From NCBI GenBank assembly GCA_963780395.1, contig CAWABY010000010.1, positions 182,847-246,846 of the forward strand: DNA of 64,000 nucleotides. The letters run 5' to 3'. Both the position numbers and the translations under genes were made by a program. Shown one piece after another: positions 23,913 to 33,187 of the stretch. Under the pieces are notes generated by a model. It worked only from the letters and a program-made list of their open reading frames with translations, ran no database searches and was not told the DNA's origin. How positions within the stretch are numbered: position 1 is the stretch's first letter; every line of letters starts with the position of its first letter. This DNA comes from VGBV01 sp963780395 (GTDB lineage: Bacteria > Actinomycetota > Thermoleophilia > Solirubrobacterales > 70-9).

Positions 23913-25149
23913 TCAGCGCAGTGGGCTGAACGCTGCCCGCACCTCGGTGGCGAAGAGCTCCGGCTCCTCCCAGGCGGCGAAGTGGCCGCCTTTCTCGACC
24001 TCGTTGAAGTAGGCGAGGCCGGGGTAGACCGACTCGACCCAGCTGCGCGGGGCCGCGAAGATCTCGCCGGGGAACGTGGTGAAGGCGACCGGGAGCGAGA
24101 CCGGCGGAGGAGGCTGGCCGGACGCAGCCGCTTCGGCTTGGGCTCGTCCGTCCTCCCAGTACGACCGCGCCGCCGAGATACCGGTGCCCGTCAGCCAGTA
24201 CGTCGTGATGTTGTCGAGGATGTGGTCCCGGGTGAGATTGCCCGCGGGCTCGTCATCGACAAAGGCGCTGGAGAACTTGTAGTAGCTGTCCGTGTCGTGG
24301 TCGAGCATCCAAGCGGCCAGGGCGACGGGTGAATCCAGCTGCGCGTACCCGATCGTCTGCGGCCGCGTGGCCATCTCCAGGAAGTAGCCGAAGCCGTCCT
24401 CCTTGAACGTGGCGAACGCATCGCGCGCTGCGCGTTCCTCCTCTGATTCCGCGGGCAGTTGGTCGGCGATTGCCAGCGCCGCCACGAGTATGTTCGTGTG
24501 AATGCCGAGGAGTCCCTCCGGCGCCTGGCGGCCCATCAGGTCGGTGACGGCGGCGCCCACGTCGCCGCCCTGGGCGACGTAGCGCGGTGTAGCCGAGGCG
24601 GCGCATCAACTCCGCCCAGGCCTGCGCGACGCGCCCGGCGTTCCAGCCGAGCTCGGTGGGCTCGCCCGAGAAGCCGTAGCCGGGCATGGACGGCAGCACC
24701 AGGTGGAATGCGTCCTCGGGGGTGCCGCCGTGAGCGGTCGGGTCGGTCAGCGGGCCGACCGTCTCGAGCAGCTCGACGACCGAGCCGGGCCAGCCGTGCG
24801 TCATGATCAGCGGCATCGCGTCCTCGTGATCCGACTTGACGTGGATGAAATGGACGTCGACGCCGTCGATCTCCGTCATGAACTGCGGCAGCGCGTTCAG
24901 CCTCTCCTCGCACGCGCGCCAGTCGTAATCCATCGTCCAGTACTGCGAGAGCGCCTTGATCGTCGCCAATTGCACCCCCTGCGAGCGATCGTCGACGAGC
25001 TCCTTGGAGGGCAAGCGGGTGGCGGTTATGCGTCGGCGAAGCTCATCGAGATCCTCTTGCGGAACCTCGATGCTGAAGGGCCGGATCGCTCCATCTTTGG
25101 CCGTGCCGGGATCGGCGGCGGTCTGCTTGCTGGAGGCTGAGGCATCCAT
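23913..25149 (-). pseudogene. Epoxide hydrolase (EHN + alpha/beta hydrolase), one frameshift
   Basis: The N-terminal frame starts at 25149 and carries the epoxide hydrolase N-terminal domain (PFSIEVPQEDLDELRRRITA, WTMDYDWRACEERLNALPQF), then the oxyanion HGWPGS (THGWPGSVVELLE) and PGYGFSGEP. The frame breaks near 24588. The continuation in another frame begins with the nucleophile elbow QGGDVGAAVTDLMG and runs to the end with the catalytic His in EKGGHFAAWEEPELF. One extra G before CGCTACGTC explains the break. Restored length is about 411 aa, normal for microsomal-type epoxide hydrolases. All catalytic parts remain, so a sequencing error is possible. Confidence 0.85.
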
Positions 25150-25316
25150 GCGCGGCTCCTGACTTGTGATTTTCCGGGGCCGGTACAGCCCCTCAGTCCA
25201 TTGCGGGGCGCAGACGGGATCGAGGCACTCGGCGCCATCGCGCCGGGGCTGATCCTATTCGTCTGGTGGGGAAGTTCAAGGGCCGCAGGAGGCGGGATCG
25301 GGGTAGGAGGCAGCCC

Positions 25317-25378
25317 ACGGCTGTACCTGGAGACCGCTTGCCATGCGAAGGTCGTGGGTTCGAATCCCATCAGCCGCT
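25317..25378 (+). pseudogene. tRNA-Gly(GCC)-like remnant lacking the D arm
   Basis: The 3' half is canonical: T arm GTGGG-TTCGAAT-CCCAT and acceptor strand CAGCCGC. At 25317-25323 ACGGCTG pairs with six of the seven acceptor bases. The anticodon loop TTGCCAT, closed by CGC/GCG, gives anticodon GCC. Only about 10 nt lie between the acceptor and the anticodon stem, so the D arm is gone; two anticodon-stem pairs are also lost. Total 62 nt, too short to work as a normal tRNA. Such a partial tRNA beside accessory genes is often the scar of an integrated element. A terminator follows at once. Confidence 0.6.
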
Positions 25379-25385
25379 CTCACGG

Positions 25386-25409
25386 AAACCCCGCTGCGGC
25401 GGGTTTTTG
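25386..25409 (+). terminator. Intrinsic terminator after the tRNA remnant
   Basis: AAACCCCGC-TGC-GGCGGGTTTTTG forms a short GC stem followed by five T residues. It lies 8 bp after the remnant, as expected downstream of a transcribed tRNA. Confidence 0.7.
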
Positions 25410-25557
25410 TTTGCTTGGCTTGGCGCCCGGTGACTGACGGCCCTATGGAAGAGATTCAGTGCGTGAGACCACGCAAGTTTGTTTAGGGAGTGGACGTTTG
25501 TTCGAGACCAGAGCACACCCCACCTAGAGCGTTGCGTGCCAGGAGGCGAGGCGAGGA

Positions 25558-26121
25558 GTGGACTCATCACGGGAAGCTGCTGAAGTCAAGACAGAGCGGG
25601 AGCCGGGCACCGAGCTCGTCTACGTCGGGCCGCCACGCGCTCCGCGAAGCCTTGCGAACGAGGTCCTGGTTCCGGTGCTGGTGATCCTGATCGGAGCTCT
25701 CACGCTTGGCCTTGGCTTTGCGGTGGTCAAGCAATTCTCGGGCACTGACGGCGGTTATGTTTCCCAGCCGTCGCTCGAGGCCGCGTCCGCTCCGCCAGCC
25801 GCTGCTCCGGTAGCCGTTGGGGGGGCGCAAGAGAAGAGTCGGAAGACAAAGAGGTCTGAGAAGAGGAAGACAAAGAGGCCTGAAAAGAAGAGCGCCACCC
25901 CGGACGCAGGTGCGACGACGAAGAAGCGCAGCCCGGCCGCAATCCAACCGGCCAGCGAACCAGTCGCGTCATCACCTGCTCCCGGCAGCAGCGGCGCCGG
26001 CGGCTCGAACGGTCCTTCTACGCCGGTACAGAACGATCCTCCTCCGCAGGCACCTCCGCAGGCACAGCATGGCATTGGGAACGGCGAAGCCTCGCATGGC
26101 ATTGGGCCGACGGGCGGATGA
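25558..26121 (+). CDS. Membrane-anchored protein with long Lys/Pro/Ala-rich tail
   Basis: Predicted 187 aa from GTG. One transmembrane helix (EVLVPVLVILIGALTLGLGF, about residues 35-55) follows a short cytoplasmic part. The outer part is disordered: a Lys-rich block (KSRKTKRSEKRKTKRPEKK), then Pro/Ser/Ala, ending in two HGIG repeats. It overlaps the next, secreted-protein gene by 4 bp (ATGA). Its codon use is less GC-biased than the core genes. I do not recognise a family; the shape suggests a surface or wall-associated protein of the accessory region. Confidence 0.6.
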   Translation: MDSSREAAEVKTEREPGTELVYVGPPRAPRSLANEVLVPVLVILIGALTLGLGFAVVKQFSGTDGGYVSQPSLEAASAPPAAAPVAVGGAQEKSRKTKRSEKRKTKRPEKKSATPDAGATTKKRSPAAIQPASEPVASSPAPGSSGAGGSNGPSTPVQNDPPPQAPPQAQHGIGNGEASHGIGPTGG

Positions 26122-26609
26122 CCTATCGGCGTCATCCTGGCTCTCGCGCAAGGCCATTCGGCTCGGCTGGAGTGCGGCTTGGGTTGATTCGACGCGGGAT
26201 GGCAGCGCTCGTGACGGCAGGCGTCGCGATCATCCTCGTGTCCGCAGCGCCTCCCCGTGCGATCGCACAGACGTCGGTGGATAGCGAGGGCCAGCTCAGC
26301 TATGTGACTACCGGCAAGCTGAAGCTCGGGAAGCGAATCGCCTATAGGTTCGTTTGCTCGACGGAGTGCCAGGTGACGGCCACCTCGACCTTGGTGCTGA
26401 AGGGCCCGGATGTCGGTCCGATCGTGGACTCGGGTTCATTTCCGGCGGGTCAGATCATCGAGGTGTTCCTGATGCCGAACAAGTCAGCTCGCAGAAAGAT
26501 CCGAAGGAACCTCGGCGCCTCCAAGCTGCGCACGTCGGTCACCGCGATCAACCCCGGCCCCTACGGCGAGAACGACACCGATACACGCGTCTTCAGGTTC
26601 AAGCGCTAG
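26118..26609 (+). CDS. Secreted protein of unknown function
   Basis: Predicted 163 aa. A signal peptide lies at about residues 22-50 (LIRRGMAALVTAGVAIILVS, cleavage near AIAQT); a start at the internal ATG 26199 (MAALVTAG) would be cleaner. The mature part is beta-rich with one Cys pair (FVCSTECQVTATST), then VFLMPNKSARRKIRRNLGAS. Two-strand repeats of this sort occur in actinobacterial secreted proteins with Ig-like folds, but no family can be named. Co-transcribed with the membrane-anchored protein upstream. Confidence 0.6.
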   Translation: MTYRRHPGSRARPFGSAGVRLGLIRRGMAALVTAGVAIILVSAAPPRAIAQTSVDSEGQLSYVTTGKLKLGKRIAYRFVCSTECQVTATSTLVLKGPDVGPIVDSGSFPAGQIIEVFLMPNKSARRKIRRNLGASKLRTSVTAINPGPYGENDTDTRVFRFKR

Positions 26610-26681
26610 GAACACGTAGCTCGTAGTCGACCAGCCTGATCCCGCGGGTTCGAGAGTGTCTCTTGACTGGTCAGCACTCGA

Positions 26682-26709
26682 CCCCACAGGCTGACTACCT
26701 GCGGGGTTT
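26682..26709 (+). terminator. Intrinsic terminator after the secreted-protein gene
   Basis: CCCCACAGG-CTGACTA-CCTGCGGGG followed by TTT: a 9-bp stem with one internal mismatch. It ends the operon 25558-26609. Confidence 0.65.
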
Positions 26710-27149
26710 GCCTGAGCCGGTTTTGGCTTTGGGGAGCCATCCCCGCCATCCTCGTGCCTGGCCTCGTTTGCGGCCTTTCCCGGCCCTTCTGTTGCCCCCG
26801 TGTTGCCCCGGGAGCCCGGGTGCTCTGGGGTTCCGTTGAATGGAAAGCGGCCATCCGACTGCTGCGGTGCCTTCCCTTCATAGCCGGCTGAAATCCCGGG
26901 AGTGTCAGGCGTTTCCGCACTTTGCCAAGCCAATGCTGACCTCGATCAGCACCTTCCGTCCCTTGCCCACCCCGTCGATCGTTACCCGACTGGAAGCCTG
27001 CCGTCCGAGGCGACCTCTCCGGCGCCGTTGACGACTCGCGCGAGTAGACGGGCGAGCACCGACGGCCCTGGGCGCCGAGACCGGCAGCGATCGAACCGGT
27101 AGATCGCGCGGCCGCACGTGTTGTACGGTTGCTCAGGAAAGAGGGGCAG
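26710..27149 (+). other. 440-bp gap before the BTAD regulator
   Basis: No gene is supported. It holds two GTTGCC-type motifs (TGTTGCCCCCGTGTTGCCCCGGG around 26785-26807) that recur, in the form TGTTGCCAC/TTGTTGCCACCCGGG, at 39475-39500 next to tRNA-Met. It also has an inverted repeat CCCGGGAGCCCGGG. The last 30 bp carry TACGGT (27124-27129), a possible -10, and the purine-rich AGGAAAGAGGGG preceding the TTG start of the regulator. Confidence 0.4.
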
Positions 27150-30100
27150 TTGGCCGTACAGATCCGCGTCCTCGGCCGCGTCGATGCGCTCGTCGACGGC
27201 CGGTCGTTACCACTCAGAGGAAGCAAGCCGCGAGGGGTGCTCGCGATGCTCGCGCTGCGCGCCAACCGCACGGTCGCCGCCGACGAGCTGATCGATGGCC
27301 TGTGGGCCGACCACCCGCCGGCGAGCGCCGCCAAGAACCTCCAGTCCTACGTCTCGCAGTTGCGCAAGGCATTGGCCTCCGACGGCGCAGGGGCCAGCAT
27401 CGTCACCCGGGGTCGCGGCTACGAGCTCCGGGTGGCGGAGGAGGCGGTCGACGCGCTGCGCTTCGAGGCCCTGGTCGAGGAGGCCGCTCGCCAGCCGACA
27501 GGCGCCGGCGCGAACGGCCTAGCCGGCGCCGCGCTCGAGCTCTGGCGCGGCGCCCCGCTCGCCGACGTCGCCTCCGAGCCGTTCGCCGCCCCAGAGATCG
27601 GTCGCCTCGAGGAGCTTCACATGCGGGCGATCGAGCTGGCGATCGATGCCGAGCTCGCCGCCGGGCGCCACGCCGAGGTGGTCGCCCGGCTCGAGGCCCT
27701 GATCGCCGAGGAGCCGTTGCGAGAGCCTCTGCACGCGCAGCGCATGCTCGCCCTCTATCGCGACGGGCGCCAGTCGGAGGCGCTCGAGGCCTACCACGAG
27801 GCCCGCGCGGCGCTGATCGAGCAGATCGGGGTCGAGCCGGGCCCCGAGCTGAAGCGCCTGCAGGAGCAGATCCTGGCCCAGGACCCGGCCCTCGAGGCGC
27901 CGCCGCCGGTCGAGCTGCCGGTCCAGCTCGATGGGGGCTCGCCGCTGCTCGCCGGACGCGAGCGCGAGCTCGACTGGCTGCGCAGGCGCTGGGCGCGGGC
28001 GCGCGAGGGCCGGATTGTCTGCGTGATGGTCTGGGGGCCGGCGGGGATCGGCAAGACGCGGCTGGTGGGCGAACTCGCGGCCGAGGTCCAGCAAGAGGGC
28101 GCCGCGGTCCTCTATGCCGGCGGTGGCGAGGTCGCCGAGGCGGCGCTGGCGACCGTAGCGGAGGCCGGCACGGGCCACCGACCGAGGCTTCTGGTGTTCG
28201 ACTACGCCGACGACGCCCCCCCGAGCGTGCTCGAGGCCGCCGCGGCGCTCGCCCGCGCGCCCGAGGGTCGGCCGCTCATGGTCTGCGTCCTTCAGCACGA
28301 CGAGCAGGGCCCGCCCGCCTTCGCCGGCTTGCTCGAGAGCGGTGTCGCCGAACGCCTGCGCCTCGACCCGCTTAACGAGGATGCGACGGCCGAGATCGCC
28401 GCCCTCTATGCGCCCGCCGAGGGGGTCGCGATGCCCCTCGAGACCCTGATCGTGGAGAGCGCCGGGGTCCCGCTTCGCATCCACCGCGCGGCCGACGAGT
28501 GGGCGCGGGCGGAGGCGGCTGAGCGGCTCGTGAACACGGCCGGCCGCGCGATGAGCGAGCGACCCGGCCTTCGCACGACCGAGACCGAGCTGGCTGGGAA
28601 CGTCGTGGACTTGCAGCTAGTCCGAGAGCGGAGTGCGTTCTATGTGCCCGACGCGCCGCCGGGCCCCTCCGAGCGGCTGATCTGCCCCTACCGCGGCCTG
28701 GCCCCGTTCGATGCCGCTCATGCCGAGTACTTCTTCGGCCGCGAGCGCCTGGTCGCAGAGCTCGTCGCCCGCCTCGTCGGCTCGACCCTGCTCGCCGTCG
28801 TCGGTCCCTCGGGCAGCGGCAAGTCCTCGGCCGTGCGCGCCGGCCTCTTGCCGGCGCTGGCGGACGGCGTGGTGCCGGGCTCGGAGGGCTGGCGCCAGGC
28901 GGTGATGCGCCCGGGAGAGCGCCCGCTCGCCGAGCTCTCGCGGGCCCTCGCGCGGGCGGTGCCCGAGGCGGGAGACGAGGGCGCGGCGCCGTGGATCGCC
29001 GACGCGCTCGAGCGGCTGCCCGACGGCGAGCGCCTGGTGCTCTTGATCGATCAGTTCGAGGAGGCCTTCGTCGCCTGCCGCGACCAGGCCGAGCGCGAGG
29101 CGTTCTTCGACGCATTGGTCGAGGGCGCCGGTGACCCCGACGAGCGGCTGGTGGTCGTGCTCGCGATCCGCGGCGACTTCTACGCGCGCTGCGCCGAGCA
29201 CGCCGAGCTCTCGACCCTGGTCAGCGCCAACCAGCTCCTGGTCGGGCCGATGCGCCGCGACGAGCTGCGCCGGGCGATCGAGCTTCCCGCCCGGCGGGCG
29301 GGGCTCCGGGTCGAGCCGCGGCTGGTCTCGGCGCTGGTCGGTGACGTCGCCTCAGAGCCCGGCGGCCTGCCGCTGCTCTCCGCGGCCCTCGTCGAGCTCT
29401 GGCAGCGGCGCGAGGGCCGCACCCTGCGCTACGAGGTCTATGAGCGAAGCGGCGGCGTCAGCGGCGCGGTCGCGCGCCTCGCCGAGGACGCCTACCAGCG
29501 CCTCAGTCCGGCCGAGCGGCTGCGGGCGCGCCCGATGCTGCTGCGCCTCGCCGGCGCTGAGGACGAGCAGGCGGAGGGGTTCGTCCGCCGCCGCGTTCCC
29601 CTCGAGGAGCTCGAGCTCGACCGCGACGAGGGCGCCGCCCGGGCCCTCGCCGTGCTGACCGAGAGCCGCCTGCTGACCGTCGACGAGGGGGCGGCCGAGG
29701 TCGCCCACGAGGCGCTGCTTCGCGAGTGGCCGCGCCTGCGCGACTGGCTTGCCGAGGACGCCGAGGGTCGCCACCTACACCAGCACCTGATCGGTGCCGC
29801 CGGCGAGTGGCGCGAGTCCGGGCGCGACCCGGCCGAGCTCTACCGGGGCGCCAGACTCGCCTCGGCGCTCGACTGGGCGGCGAGCCACGACCCCGAGCTG
29901 AACCAGCTCGAGCGCTCCTTCCTCGAGGAGAGCCGGGCCGCCGGCGAGCGTCAGGCCGAGCGCCAGCGGCGCACCAACCGCCGCCTGCGGACGCTGCTCG
30001 CCGGGGTCGGCGTGCTGCTCGCCGCCGCCGTCGTCGCCGGGGTGATCGCGCTCTCCGAGCGCCAGGGCGCGCGCAGCGCCGCCACCGTCGCCGACGCCGA

Positions 30101-32282
30101 GCGCCTCGGCGCCCAGGCCCTCGCCGAGGAGCGCCTCGATCAAGCGCTGCGGCTCGCGAGCGCCGGGCTCGCCATCGACGACTCGGTCGCCACCCGCTCC
30201 AGCCTCCTATCGACGCTGCTTCGAAGCCCCGCGGCGATCGGCGTCCTCAGCCCTGGCGGCGGCGAGTCGATCCTCGCGCTCGCGCTGAGCCCCGACGGGG
30301 GGACCCTCGCGGTCAGCGACGCAGACGGTACCGTGACCCTGTTCGACACCGATACCTACGAGGTAGTCGGCGAGCATCAGGCGCCCGGAGAGGCCCATGC
30401 GATCGCCTTCGATCCGCAGGGCGACTCGCTCGCCCTCTCCCCCGCGCCGCCCGAGGGGTTGGGGACGTCGGCAACGGCGGCAGCGGGGACGCTGGAGATT
30501 CTCGACGCGGCTACCGGGCGGGTGCGCAGCTCGACCCCGCTTGGCGGCAATCTCGCAGCCACCGGCCAAGGGTTCGCGAACTTCGGCATGGTCTTCTACG
30601 CTCCGGACGGACGAAGCTTGATCGTCCCCGTCTTCCGCGCGAGGCTGACGGGCGCCTCTATGGAGTCCGGTGACGCCTTCTTCCTGCGTCGGTACGACGC
30701 CCGCCGGGGCACGCCGCTCGGAAAGCCCGTCCGCGTTGCCCCTCAGGAGGTCGATATGCGCGCGCCGCTCATGACCCCGGACGGGCGCCTCGTGGTCCCC
30801 GCCGACAGCGGCGTCAAGGCGCTCGACGCGGATACGCTTCGCGTCATCCGCCGCTACCCCGTCAGCGGCGGGTCCGTCCTCAGCCCCGACGGGAGCACCC
30901 TCGCGATCGGGACCCCCGACGGGGGCCTTGGCCTGCTCGACCTCGCCTCTGGAAGGGTGCGGACGCTGACGAATCAGCCGCTCGAGCCCGAAGCCTTCAG
31001 CCCCGACGGGCGTACCCTCTCGATCTCCGAGGACGGTGGGAGCGTGATCCTGTGGGACGTCGAGAAGGGGGTCGCGACCGAAACCCTCGAGGGCCACGCG
31101 GCCGTCGCCGACAGGCACGCCTTCAGCCCTGACGGACGCACCCTGTATACGGCCGGCGACGACGGCCGCGTGATCGTCTGGGACGTCGCCGGGGACCGCC
31201 GGCTCGGGCGCCCGTTCCCGACCGGACGCGGCTACGAGGGCGGGGAGGAGAACTTTACGCCTGCGTTCGCGCTCAGCCCCGACGGACGCGCCCTGGCCGT
31301 CGCGAGGCTCGACGGCCGGGTGGAGCTGATCGACGCCGAGACGCTGCGCAGGACGGCGAGCTTCGAGGCCTTCCCCGGCAGGGCGGCGGTGGCGATCGAT
31401 TACTCAGCCGATGGACGTCGGCTGGCGGTGGGGGGAGAAGGTGGCGGCGTCGGGGTCTGGGACGCCGAGTCGGGAGAGCAGCTCGGCGCGCTCCTTCGCG
31501 CTCCGCGGGGCCCCCGGGGCCCTCAGACGCTCAACTCGCAAACCGTCTCGGCGCTCGCCTTCGGCCAGGGCGATCTGCTCGCCGCGGCGGAGGCGGGGGG
31601 CGCGGTGCGGATCTGGGACCTCGGCCGGCGCGAGCTGCTTCGACCGCCGCTGCGCCTGCCTCCCTCCGTGCTCGGGCTGGCGTTCAGCCCGGACGGCTCG
31701 CAGCTGGCGATTCCGTTCGGTGCTTTCTCCGGCGAGGGTCCCAACGGAGTCGAGATACTCGACGTCGGAAGCGGCGAGCGGGTTGCCAGGCTTTCCTCCG
31801 ACGGCGAGGTCGGCTCGGTTGCCTTCTCCCCCGACGGCAGCCTGCTCGCGGGTGGCGAGGTCGACGGCGGCGCGCTCCTCTGGGCGACCGACGGCTGGCG
31901 GCGGGTGGGAGGTCCGCTCGCTCGCCAGAACACGTCGTCCACTCTCCAAGTGGAGTTCTCCCCGGACGGGCACACACTTGCGACCTCACACTCGGACCAC
32001 TCGGCGGCGCTCTGGGACGTCGCCTCGCAGGAGCCGATCGGGCCCCGCCTGACCGCCACGACCGGCGAACCTGGGGGCGAGACCCCGGTGACGGCGCGAT
32101 TCACCCCCGACGGCGCCCGCCTTTTCGTGGCATCCGGGGCCGGGCGCGCGATCCGCTGGGAGGTCGATCCCGCCGCCTGGAGGCGGCAGGCCTGCCGGCT
32201 GATGGGCGGCGACCTGACGCCCGAAGAGTGGGAGGAGATCGCTCCGGAGCACGACTACATCTCGGTCTGCCCCTCCGGCTGA
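27150..32282 (+). CDS. Giant BTAD (SARP-type) regulator with AAA, nSTAND1 and WD40 domains
   Basis: Predicted 1710 aa from TTG 27150 (GAGGGG 3 bp upstream; TTG 27129 is the alternative). N terminus: winged-helix DNA-binding domain (IRVLGRVDALVDGRSLPLRG) and BTAD helices to about residue 240 (EPGPELKRLQEQIL). A first P-loop domain has GPAGIGKTRLVGEL near 295. A second, nSTAND1, starts YRGLAPFDAAHAEYFFGRER with Walker A GPSGSGKSSAVRAGLLPAL near 551 and Walker B LVLLIDQFEEAF. A transmembrane-like segment (LLAGVGVLLAAAVVAGVIAL, about 947) precedes a WD40 propeller of repeated FSPDGRTL blocks (1030-1700). It is probably a ligand- or partner-sensing, membrane-anchored activator. Three genes with matching SARP-like repeats follow. 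Confidence 0.9.
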   Translation: MAVQIRVLGRVDALVDGRSLPLRGSKPRGVLAMLALRANRTVAADELIDGLWADHPPASAAKNLQSYVSQLRKALASDGAGASIVTRGRGYELRVAEEAVDALRFEALVEEAARQPTGAGANGLAGAALELWRGAPLADVASEPFAAPEIGRLEELHMRAIELAIDAELAAGRHAEVVARLEALIAEEPLREPLHAQRMLALYRDGRQSEALEAYHEARAALIEQIGVEPGPELKRLQEQILAQDPALEAPPPVELPVQLDGGSPLLAGRERELDWLRRRWARAREGRIVCVMVWGPAGIGKTRLVGELAAEVQQEGAAVLYAGGGEVAEAALATVAEAGTGHRPRLLVFDYADDAPPSVLEAAAALARAPEGRPLMVCVLQHDEQGPPAFAGLLESGVAERLRLDPLNEDATAEIAALYAPAEGVAMPLETLIVESAGVPLRIHRAADEWARAEAAERLVNTAGRAMSERPGLRTTETELAGNVVDLQLVRERSAFYVPDAPPGPSERLICPYRGLAPFDAAHAEYFFGRERLVAELVARLVGSTLLAVVGPSGSGKSSAVRAGLLPALADGVVPGSEGWRQAVMRPGERPLAELSRALARAVPEAGDEGAAPWIADALERLPDGERLVLLIDQFEEAFVACRDQAEREAFFDALVEGAGDPDERLVVVLAIRGDFYARCAEHAELSTLVSANQLLVGPMRRDELRRAIELPARRAGLRVEPRLVSALVGDVASEPGGLPLLSAALVELWQRREGRTLRYEVYERSGGVSGAVARLAEDAYQRLSPAERLRARPMLLRLAGAEDEQAEGFVRRRVPLEELELDRDEGAARALAVLTESRLLTVDEGAAEVAHEALLREWPRLRDWLAEDAEGRHLHQHLIGAAGEWRESGRDPAELYRGARLASALDWAASHDPELNQLERSFLEESRAAGERQAERQRRTNRRLRTLLAGVGVLLAAAVVAGVIALSERQGARSAATVADAERLGAQALAEERLDQALRLASAGLAIDDSVATRSSLLSTLLRSPAAIGVLSPGGGESILALALSPDGGTLAVSDADGTVTLFDTDTYEVVGEHQAPGEAHAIAFDPQGDSLALSPAPPEGLGTSATAAAGTLEILDAATGRVRSSTPLGGNLAATGQGFANFGMVFYAPDGRSLIVPVFRARLTGASMESGDAFFLRRYDARRGTPLGKPVRVAPQEVDMRAPLMTPDGRLVVPADSGVKALDADTLRVIRRYPVSGGSVLSPDGSTLAIGTPDGGLGLLDLASGRVRTLTNQPLEPEAFSPDGRTLSISEDGGSVILWDVEKGVATETLEGHAAVADRHAFSPDGRTLYTAGDDGRVIVWDVAGDRRLGRPFPTGRGYEGGEENFTPAFALSPDGRALAVARLDGRVELIDAETLRRTASFEAFPGRAAVAIDYSADGRRLAVGGEGGGVGVWDAESGEQLGALLRAPRGPRGPQTLNSQTVSALAFGQGDLLAAAEAGGAVRIWDLGRRELLRPPLRLPPSVLGLAFSPDGSQLAIPFGAFSGEGPNGVEILDVGSGERVARLSSDGEVGSVAFSPDGSLLAGGEVDGGALLWATDGWRRVGGPLARQNTSSTLQVEFSPDGHTLATSHSDHSAALWDVASQEPIGPRLTATTGEPGGETPVTARFTPDGARLFVASGAGRAIRWEVDPAAWRRQACRLMGGDLTPEEWEEIAPEHDYISVCPSG

Positions 32283-32315
32283 CGGCCGACCGCCTCGCGC
32301 CCCAAACCGCTCCAG

Positions 32316-32451
32316 CACGCCTAGACCACGCCTGGCCCGGCCCAAATGTACCGAGAATGTACCGCCGTGTCGGAGGCTTCTGGCCGTCAAACAGGCACCG
32401 GAGCCTCGACTCGTTGGGGGATCCGACGCCACGACTCGAAGGAGGCCCGAA
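32316..32451 (+). promoter_or_regulatory. Repeated upstream module, copy 1 (before cupin gene)
   Basis: First of three ~140-bp repeats (others at 33310 and 33934). It begins CACGCCTAGACCACGCC and carries ATGTACC at 32346-32352 and 32357-32363, an 11-bp period with 4-bp spacer, the geometry of SARP/BTAD binding sites. Downstream come TTCTGGCCGTCAAACAGGC, a hairpin CGTTGG-gggat-CCGACG, and GAAGGAGG as ribosome site. The second heptamer lies 88 bp before the ATG. The regulator gene ends 34 bp upstream of the module. Confidence 0.65.
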
Positions 32452-33000
32452 ATGAGGGCTCACACGAAAGGTAAGAGCAAGCGAGGAGCTGCGTTGGCAG
32501 CTGCAGCGCTGAGCGCTGTCGTCGTGATCGGCGCAAACGCGCTGCCGTCGGCGGCGCAGGTGTCACCACCGCCCATTGGAACCGAGGTGTTGACACCAAC
32601 CCGCGCCACGTTCACCGACGACGTAAGCCTCAAGCTCAAGATGAAGGTGGATGGCGAGAAGACCGAGATCGCGAGGGCCAAGGACGCCTCGCGCACCGTG
32701 GTGGCGAGGATCACCGTGCAGCCCGGAGCACAGTTTCCGTGGCACACCCATCCCGGCCCCGTGGTCGCGAACGTCGCCCAGGGCAAACTGACGTACGTCG
32801 ATGCCCACGACTGCGCGAAGCGTGACTACCCGGCGGGCACCGCGTTTGTCGACGCCGGTGGGGACCACGTCCACTCCGCCTTCAACCCCACGAACGGGCC
32901 GACGGTTGTGCTGGCCACGTTCTTCAAGGCGCCCGAGACGGGGGCGTTGACGATCCCCATTCCCCCCGAGGAGGCGCCTGCGGATAATTGCCAGATCTAG
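32452..33000 (+). CDS. Secreted cupin-domain protein
   Basis: Predicted 182 aa. Basic N terminus and signal peptide (LAAAALSAVVVIGANALPSA, cleavage near AAQ). The mature part is a single cupin barrel: QPGAQFPWHTHPGPVVANVA gives the first metal motif (two His), then GKLTYVDAHDCAKRDYPAGT, and the second motif has His in GGDHVHSAFNP. A metal-binding, non-catalytic or dioxygenase-like role is possible; no substrate can be assigned. A Cys pair may form a disulfide. It is the first gene downstream of the BTAD regulator and has its repeated leader. Confidence 0.8.
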   Translation: MRAHTKGKSKRGAALAAAALSAVVVIGANALPSAAQVSPPPIGTEVLTPTRATFTDDVSLKLKMKVDGEKTEIARAKDASRTVVARITVQPGAQFPWHTHPGPVVANVAQGKLTYVDAHDCAKRDYPAGTAFVDAGGDHVHSAFNPTNGPTVVLATFFKAPETGALTIPIPPEEAPADNCQI

Positions 33001-33049
33001 TCACAACGGTCGCGCCTACCTCCCTGTAGGCGGACCGCTCACGAAAAGA

Positions 33050-33082
33050 CGGGCGCCCCGGCCGGAATGACCGGGGCGTCCG
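33050..33082 (+). terminator. Strong hairpin after the cupin gene
   Basis: CGGGCGCCCCGG-ccggaatg-CCGGGGCGTCCG, a 12-bp GC stem with one G-T pair, followed by CCTTTCGG. It is preceded by a second smaller hairpin CGCCTAC...GTAGGCG (33013-33032). Confidence 0.65.
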
Positions 33083-33109
33083 CCTTTCGGCATGAAGGGG
33101 CCGTAGCGT

Positions 33110-33187
33110 GTGCGAAGCCCTCGCAGCCGCGGGGGCTGCGGAGTAGGCCGCGCGGGAAGGTCCCAGGCGCCACGTTTTTTTGGGAGT
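33110..33187 (+). repeat. SnoaL 3'-end relic plus hairpin, copy 1 (degenerate)
   Basis: GAAGCCCTCGCAGCCGCGG and GGCTGCGGAGTAGGC match the conserved last codons of the SnoaL genes, with no gene body before them. They are followed by CGCGGGAAGGTCCCAGGCGC and CACGTTTTTTT, the same hairpin and T-run seen after relics at 34607 and 38085. It is a tail left after deletion of an array member. Confidence 0.6.

Noticed and set aside
25026..25370. Minus-strand open frame starting MGFEPTTFAWQ
   Set aside because: This is the known artefact of translating the antisense of a tRNA T arm (here the tRNA-Gly remnant), not a gene.
26610..26680. A second tRNA remnant (CCCGCGGGTTCGAGAG)
   Set aside because: Only a T-loop-like TTCGAG is present. 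No stem pairing or acceptor is found.
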